A DNA stretch of 9,875 nt from JAACEU01 sp043816165. Lineage in GTDB: Bacteria > Patescibacteriota > Gracilibacteria > UBA1369 > LOWO2-01-FULL-3. The stretch spans positions 1-9,875 of the forward strand of contig JBDRIE010000040.1 in assembly GCA_043816165.1 (NCBI GenBank), in the 5' to 3' direction. Below the pieces are notes generated by a model. That model made no database searches. It was not told the origin of the DNA and saw nothing but the letters and a program-made list of their open reading frames with translations. Shown here piece after piece: positions 5,883 through 9,875 of this stretch (position 1 is its first letter; each line of letters begins with the position of its first letter). The translations under genes were made by a program, and so were the position numbers.

Positions 5883-7670
5883 ATGCAAAACATCTTTATA
5901 AAAATAGTATTAGTAATTCTCTCGGCAACTCCATTAAGCCTGATTTTAATCAATAGACTCGGCAGAATTTTCTCAAAATTTAACCCAAGACTCGGAGAAA
6001 CTTCCGTAATTTGTACAAACATAACAGGAACATTAACAGAAAACAATTTAGCGGTAAGAACCTTCTTTTATGATAAATATAAAGGAAAAATCAAAGACAA
6101 CAGCAGATTTATAAGTATTGAAGACACCACAAAAGACAAAGAACCAATGCTCGTTGAAAAAGAAGAACTTCTAAAAGATGACATGTTCAGAAATATTGCA
6201 ATAACAACATTCCTCTGCCACTACCAAAAAACAAGATCAGTCGTAGAAACTATAAAAAAACTAATCATGGAATGTGGCTTCAGTAAGCACAAAACAGAGC
6301 AAGACTACGAAATAATCCAAAAATTTCCGACCCCTCCGGACAAAAAAATCTCAACAATTATAGCGAAGAACATCGAGACAAAAGAAATCTTTACATTCTC
6401 AAAAGGAAACGCATACGAAATTCTCAAAAAATGTTCAAAACACACAATCAACGGCAAAAAACATGAAATTGACAGTCAAGCCAGAAGAAAACTACGAAAA
6501 AGAGTTAAACAACTAAATAAAAATGGCCAAAAAGTAATAGCATTCGCCTACAAACCACTCCCGCTCAAACAACAAACCACATACACAGAACAATTTGCTG
6601 AAACAGAAATGACTTTCCTCGGCGTTATGGGAGTAACCAATCCACTCAAAGAAAATCTCGAGGAATCAATCGCCCAAATAAAACAGTCCGGGATCAAAAC
6701 ATATATCCTCACACGAGTAAAAGAACGCAAAGCCGTCGCAATCGGACGAAAACAAAATCTCATAAACCCACAATACTTCGAAGCCGTAACCGGAGAATAT
6801 TTACGTAGTATAAGCGACGACAAACTACGCAAAATACTCGCAAACAAAGAAAAAGACTATATCTTCGCCGAACTAAAATCCGCCGACAAACAACGAATCA
6901 TCGACACCCTAAGATGCCAAGGTGAAACAGTAGCAGTAATAAATAAAAAACAAAAAAACAGCTTCACAAAAAGAGTAGAAGGCATAAGAAAAGGAAGAAT
7001 CATCAGCAAAAACCACCAAAAATTCTCCCACCACGCCATCTCTTGCAAATTCGCAGAACTCCTGGTCCTCGCAACGGCACTAATCCTAAAAGCCCCATTC
7101 CCCCTAATCATCCTAATAATCCTCGGGATGGACATTCTCATAAACCTAATCCTCGAATTAGCACTCCGGGTAAACAAAATAGAAGAAGACGTCATGAGCA
7201 GCAAATTCCACCCCGAAAAACTCAGATTCATAAATAAAAAATCACTAATAAGTCTCCTCATAAATAGCTTATCAATGGGAATAATCCTAAGCATCATATA
7301 CATCTCGAGCTTAATCAGATATGGATGGAACATCGGAGAAACTCTACCTGAAAACTCCGCGACATGGGAAAAAGCCGCCGCAATCTCCTTAACACTCCTG
7401 GTACTCATCCAAATCATCAACGCGTTCAACCTAAGAAACAATGTAAAATCATTTTTCCAAATCAACGTCTTCTCAAATCCATTCTTAATTTTCACATCAA
7501 TAATCGCAGTTCTGATAATGTACTTCCTTATCACATTCGAACCGGCTTACTCATACCTACAATTGAACACTTTGAGCAGCCTCGACTGGCAAATAGTGGG
7601 CTTCTCGGCATTCGTATTCTTTTTAATAGAAGAGGTAAGAAAATTATTTGTAAGAGCTTATGCAAATTGA
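5883..7670 (+). CDS. Degenerate P-type ATPase homologue (predicted catalytically inactive pump-like protein)
   Basis: A 595-residue frame clearly homologous to the pump at 1890-4457 but beginning at TM4. TM1-3, the actuator domain and TGES are absent. The phosphorylation motif is NITGTLT (46-52), with Asn46 replacing the phosphorylated Asp and Ile47 the Lys. The TM4 IPEG motif has become SATPLS (14-19). The nucleotide domain is recognisable (SKGNAYEILKKC 173-184). FLGVMGVTNPLKENL (245-259) aligns with FVGLVGMLDPPRKSV of the pump. TGDN is replaced by TRVK (277-280). TGDGVNDAP and about 30 following residues are lost after ETVAVIN (348-354). Six C-terminal helices, TM5-TM10, remain (about 386-402, 405-428, 453-478, 496-515, 532-550, 567-585), and TM6 NxxTD has changed to DILIN. 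It should not hydrolyse ATP as a P-type pump. The long intact frame suggests a retained non-catalytic membrane role, which is unknown. It overlaps the next gene by 11 bases. Confidence 0.88.
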   Translation: MQNIFIKIVLVILSATPLSLILINRLGRIFSKFNPRLGETSVICTNITGTLTENNLAVRTFFYDKYKGKIKDNSRFISIEDTTKDKEPMLVEKEELLKDDMFRNIAITTFLCHYQKTRSVVETIKKLIMECGFSKHKTEQDYEIIQKFPTPPDKKISTIIAKNIETKEIFTFSKGNAYEILKKCSKHTINGKKHEIDSQARRKLRKRVKQLNKNGQKVIAFAYKPLPLKQQTTYTEQFAETEMTFLGVMGVTNPLKENLEESIAQIKQSGIKTYILTRVKERKAVAIGRKQNLINPQYFEAVTGEYLRSISDDKLRKILANKEKDYIFAELKSADKQRIIDTLRCQGETVAVINKKQKNSFTKRVEGIRKGRIISKNHQKFSHHAISCKFAELLVLATALILKAPFPLIILIILGMDILINLILELALRVNKIEEDVMSSKFHPEKLRFINKKSLISLLINSLSMGIILSIIYISSLIRYGWNIGETLPENSATWEKAAAISLTLLVLIQIINAFNLRNNVKSFFQINVFSNPFLIFTSIIAVLIMYFLITFEPAYSYLQLNTLSSLDWQIVGFSAFVFFLIEEVRKLFVRAYAN

Positions 7671-7920
7671 ATTTCCAAAATCAGGTTATTTGAGAATCAA
7701 AGTTCTGCCCAAAAGTCCAAAGAACGAAGTGGTAGAAATTTTGGAAGATGCCGAGGGTGAAAAAACAATAAAAATCCGAATTAAAGCGGTCCCGGAGCGA
7801 GGAAAAGCAAACGCGGAATTGATAAAATTTTTGAGCAAAGAGTCAGGTGTTCCACGCGAAAAAATCTCTATAATAAGCGGAAAAACAGAACAATTGAAAT
7901 TAGTAAAAATTAAAAAATGA
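7660..7920 (+). CDS. DUF167 (UPF0235/YggU family) protein
   Basis: An 86-residue protein of the DUF167 family, which is widespread and has no established biochemical function. The diagnostic pattern is visible: an early strand LRIKVLPKSPKNEVVE, a central IKIRIKAVPERGKANAELIKFLSK (about 37-60, with the conserved PxxGKAN core) and the end VPREKISIISGKTEQLKLVKI. Length is typical for the family. Its ATG lies inside the last codons of the pump-like gene (11-base overlap) and its TGA overlaps the rsmA start as ATGA, so the three genes are probably translated from one message. A weak AAGAG lies about five bases before the ATG. Confidence 0.93.
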   Translation: MQIEFPKSGYLRIKVLPKSPKNEVVEILEDAEGEKTIKIRIKAVPERGKANAELIKFLSKESGVPREKISIISGKTEQLKLVKIKK

Positions 7921-8657
7921 AAGCTAAGAAATCACTTGGACAGAATTTTTTACAAGACAAATCCGTTCTTGATAAAATCATCGAAACTGCCGACCTCACT
8001 TCAACTGACGAAATAATCGAAGTCGGTCCGGGCCATGGAATTCTCACCGAAGAATTAGCAAAATCTGCAAAAAAAGTCACAACCATAGAACTCGACGACC
8101 GATTAATCCCAAATCTGAAAGTCATATTTGCCTTACACGATAACATCGAACTCATTCACCAAAACGCCCTCGACTTCCCTCCACCCTCTACCCCCTACAA
8201 ACTCGTCGCAAACATCCCATACTACATCACCTCCCCTCTAATCTCCCATTTCCTACACACTCCTGACCGCCCAACAAAAATCGTCCTCCTCGTCCAAAAA
8301 GAAGTTGCCGAAAAAATCTGCGTCGACAAAAAAATGAACGTCCTAGCCCTCCACGTCCAAAACTTCGGCAAACCTCAAATAATAGCCACAGTTCCCCCAT
8401 CCGCATTCAGACCTTCACCAAAGGTAGACTCCGCAATCCTCGAAATCGACGTATACAAAAAACCAATAATCCAAGACCACAAAGCTCTCTTCCGCCTCGT
8501 CCACCAAGCCTTCTCCCAATCACGCAAAAAACTCTCAAACTCCCTCTACCAACACAAAGAAGCCCTCACAGAACTAGACCTCCAAGACAAAAGGGCAGAA
8601 CGCCTAACACTAAAAGACTGGGAGGCCCTACTTTCTATTGTAGATCAACATCTCTAG
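7917..8657 (+). CDS. rsmA: 16S rRNA (adenine1518/1519-N6)-dimethyltransferase RsmA (KsgA)
   Basis: RsmA dimethylates two adjacent adenines in the 3' terminal hairpin of 16S rRNA during late small-subunit assembly, with S-adenosylmethionine as donor. Signatures: KKSLGQNFLQD (4-14), SAM motif I EVGPGHGILTEELA (35-48), acidic IELDDR ending motif II (57-62), NALDF (83-87), catalytic motif NIPYY (99-103; NxPY/F class), FRPSPKVDSA (164-173) and a C-terminal helical domain with SQSRKKLSNSL (200-210). At 246 aa it is slightly shorter than E. coli KsgA but complete. The ATG overlaps the DUF167 stop (ATGA). Codon use shifts strongly to C-ending codons after about 8100. The stop TAG shares CTAG with the stop of the convergent surface gene. 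Confidence 0.97.
   Translation: MKAKKSLGQNFLQDKSVLDKIIETADLTSTDEIIEVGPGHGILTEELAKSAKKVTTIELDDRLIPNLKVIFALHDNIELIHQNALDFPPPSTPYKLVANIPYYITSPLISHFLHTPDRPTKIVLLVQKEVAEKICVDKKMNVLALHVQNFGKPQIIATVPPSAFRPSPKVDSAILEIDVYKKPIIQDHKALFRLVHQAFSQSRKKLSNSLYQHKEALTELDLQDKRAERLTLKDWEALLSIVDQHL
8654..8657. other. CTAG: overlapping stop codons of two convergent genes
   Basis: rsmA ends with TAG at 8655-8657 on the + strand. The right surface gene ends with TAG on the - strand, read from 8656 to 8654. Both stops lie in the self-complementary tetramer CTAG, so no intergenic DNA remains for terminators. Transcription of either gene must run into the other's coding sequence as antisense. Confidence 0.95.
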
Positions 8658-9874
8658 ATCTTCCCTAACAAATAAAGCTCATAAACATGCCTTGCGACTT
8701 CAATCCTTGTAGTGGCCTGGACTGGGAATAAAGTGTTTCCGTCAAACAACTCATTGTCATATGAGTATTTTGCATATCCGGAGAACCATTGGCCTCCTGC
8801 CACATCATTGTATGAACCTAGAGAATCATCCGGCATGGAGTCACTCACATTTCTCAATATCAAAGCCAAGAATTCTACTCTGCCTACATCTCTTGCAGGC
8901 CTGTAATATCCAGCATCCGCCCCACCTGAATATCCATAAATCATTCCAAGTTCCACACCTCTGCAGATATGTTGATAAGCCCAGTCATTGGAATCAACAT
9001 CGGGAAATGGATTTTCTCCTCCACAATAATCTTCAGAGTCATCGAACAGTCCGAATGTCTCCAATGAAATTTTTGCAATTTGATCTCTTTGCAGATAGCC
9101 ATCCGGAGCAAATGTTCCGTCGGGATTACCGGTAATTGCATCAATTGATTGCATGTATTCGATAGCTTCGCAATCAGGATCAGTATCAAGAACATCTGTA
9201 TAGCCGGCACATTGTCCCGGTTCCGGCTCTTCGGTCGATTCTTCGGCTGGTTCTTCAGTTGGTTCTTCGGCAGCAGGTTCAGACGAGCTTCCGCCTCCCC
9301 CTCCACCTCCGATAATTGTTGATGTTCCACCTGTAGAGGCGGCTGCAATAGTTGATGAAGCTGATGCATAATCATCTTCTGATGTGACTGCATTGTTTGG
9401 TGTAGAGTCGGAATCGGATGTGATTGCAGTAGAAGTTACTTCCGCTGAATTTGTAATGACGGTTCCTGCAGTTGTTCCCGTTACGGTTGCCATTATTGTT
9501 ATATTGGCACTACCTCCGCTTGCCAAGCTATCTATTGTCCATACACCCGTACTTCCATCATATGATCCCAGATCTATAGAAGAACCTGTATATGACGTAT
9601 CGGATGACAGGGTGTTTGTTACACCTATACCTGTAGCTGTTTCAGGACCATTGTTGGTCAGGGTGAGGTCATATTGAACTGTATCTCCTGTGCGTGGGGT
9701 AGAGTTGTCTACTGACATTGTGAGAGAAAGGTCCGCTTCAATATGTATAGACCAGACTTGCCCACCATCTGTAGCGTTCGCAGTTCCTACATAAACTTTG
9801 TTGTTTAAGACTTTTATATCACCTATGGTTGTATTATTTGCTGTTCCAAAACCGTCTGTGTTTAATTGTGTAAA
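8654..9874 (-). CDS. SLH-anchored surface protein, 5'-truncated: propeller-like end, DUF11, acidic linker, three SLH domains
   Basis: The frame is open from base 9874 down to the stop at 8654-8656 (406 residues). The ATG at 9718 is internal, as in the paralogue at the other end. Numbered from that Met: DUF11 about 1-110, Gly/Ser patch 137-146, acidic EEP linker 147-167, then SLH domains at about 171-225 (AITGNPDGTFAPDGYLQRDQ), 236-292 (NPFPDVDSNDWAYQHI, GRVEFLALI) and 300-354 (SYNDVAGGQWF, DGNTLFPVQATTRIEVAR). SLH triplets bind secondary cell-wall polymers or the outer surface layer, so this protein is expected to be exported and held on the cell surface. Four Cys (170, 183, 232, 252) may form disulfides. 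The start and signal peptide lie outside the window. Convergent with rsmA, with a 4-base overlap. Confidence 0.93.
   Translation of the reverse strand, partial: FTQLNTDGFGTANNTTIGDIKVLNNKVYVGTANATDGGQVWSIHIEADLSLTMSVDNSTPRTGDTVQYDLTLTNNGPETATGIGVTNTLSSDTSYTGSSIDLGSYDGSTGVWTIDSLASGGSANITIMATVTGTTAGTVITNSAEVTSTAITSDSDSTPNNAVTSEDDYASASSTIAAASTGGTSTIIGGGGGGGSSSEPAAEEPTEEPAEESTEEPEPGQCAGYTDVLDTDPDCEAIEYMQSIDAITGNPDGTFAPDGYLQRDQIAKISLETFGLFDDSEDYCGGENPFPDVDSNDWAYQHICRGVELGMIYGYSGGADAGYYRPARDVGRVEFLALILRNVSDSMPDDSLGSYNDVAGGQWFSGYAKYSYDNELFDGNTLFPVQATTRIEVARHVYELYLLGKI
9218..9280 (-). repeat. Tandem 12-base units encoding an acidic (A/T)EEP linker
   Basis: GGTTCTTC-type units recur every 12 bases on the + strand and encode repeated EEP/EES tetrapeptides (EPAAEEPTEEPAEESTEEPEPG, residues 147-168 from the internal Met). 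This spacer joins the DUF11 part to the SLH domains and corresponds to the acidic linker of the left paralogue. Such repeats tend to vary in copy number by slippage. Confidence 0.75.
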
Positions 9875-9875
9875 A
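9318..9875 (-). repeat. Right arm of the 558-bp inverted repeat
   Basis: The reverse complement of this stretch aligns without gaps to bases 1-558. Identity is complete over 9735-9875 and about 90% over 9318-9734. It carries the propeller-like end and DUF11 part of the SLH protein gene. The two arms point toward each other across the 8.7 kb of unique sequence. Confidence 0.95.

Noticed and set aside
6857..7534. 225-codon open frame on the minus strand
   Set aside because: It is antisense to the pump-like gene. Its open length comes from the A/C-rich coding strand, and it shows no family motif.
5883..7670. Pump-like gene as the product of a frameshift or assembly error
   Set aside because: The lost motifs are scattered substitutions and an in-frame deletion, while the aligned segments before and after stay in one frame. 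One indel could not remove TGES, DKTG, TGDN and GDG together.
7668..7670. TGA as glycine codon (Gracilibacteria-type code)
   Set aside because: TGA stops occur exactly at the gene ends expected for the pump-like and DUF167 families, and no TGA lies inside a conserved motif.
1..9875. Linear replicon with terminal inverted repeats
   Set aside because: The repeats are the middle of open reading frames that run off both ends, and their exact part has a typical assembler k-mer length. A collapsed gene repeat explains this better than telomeres.

Overview
The window looks like part of a small-genome uncultured bacterium, probably a Patescibacteria/CPR member of the Peregrinibacteria type. This lineage call is an inference. 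It rests on AT-rich DNA, tightly packed genes, very weak Shine-Dalgarno signals, a short TrmD (215 aa) outside its usual ribosomal operon, and large surface proteins that combine DUF11, acidic linker and SLH parts. TGA serves as a stop (7668-7670 and 7918-7920), which argues against the UGA-glycine code of Gracilibacteria/Absconditabacteria.

Layout. At each end lies the truncated 5' side of a surface-protein gene, and the two genes face each other. The left gene (+) and right gene (-) share a beta-propeller-like fragment, a DUF11 domain, a Gly/Ser patch and an acidic linker. After that they differ. The right protein ends in three SLH (cell-wall anchor) domains. The left one ends in a proline linker, a calcium-loop motif and Ig-like domains. 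The shared part is a 558-bp inverted repeat at the two window ends. Its outer 141 bp are identical and the remaining 417 bp are about 90% identical. A decayed copy of the last part of SLH domain 3 lies just downstream of the left gene, so the left gene appears to have exchanged an SLH tail for a different C-terminus.

Between the two surface genes are six genes, all on the + strand: a complete Ca2+-type P-type ATPase (1890-4457), an unrecognised 197-aa protein (4516-5109), trmD (5159-5806), a truncated, motif-less P-type ATPase homologue (5883-7670), a DUF167 protein (7660-7920) and rsmA/ksgA (7917-8657). The last three overlap and probably share a transcript. rsmA and the right surface gene converge and share the four bases CTAG as their stop codons.

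The most unusual content is (a) the P-type ATPase-like protein at 5883-7670. It keeps a 595-codon open frame but has lost TM1-3, the actuator domain, the phosphorylated Asp (now Asn), the TGDN motif and the GDGxNDxP motif, so it should be a catalytically dead pump relative next to an intact one. It is also (b) the inverted pair of surface genes with exchanged C-termini around a housekeeping block, which could be an invertible or gene-converting surface-protein locus. The matching window ends are most simply explained as a contig ending at a collapsed repeat in an assembly graph.
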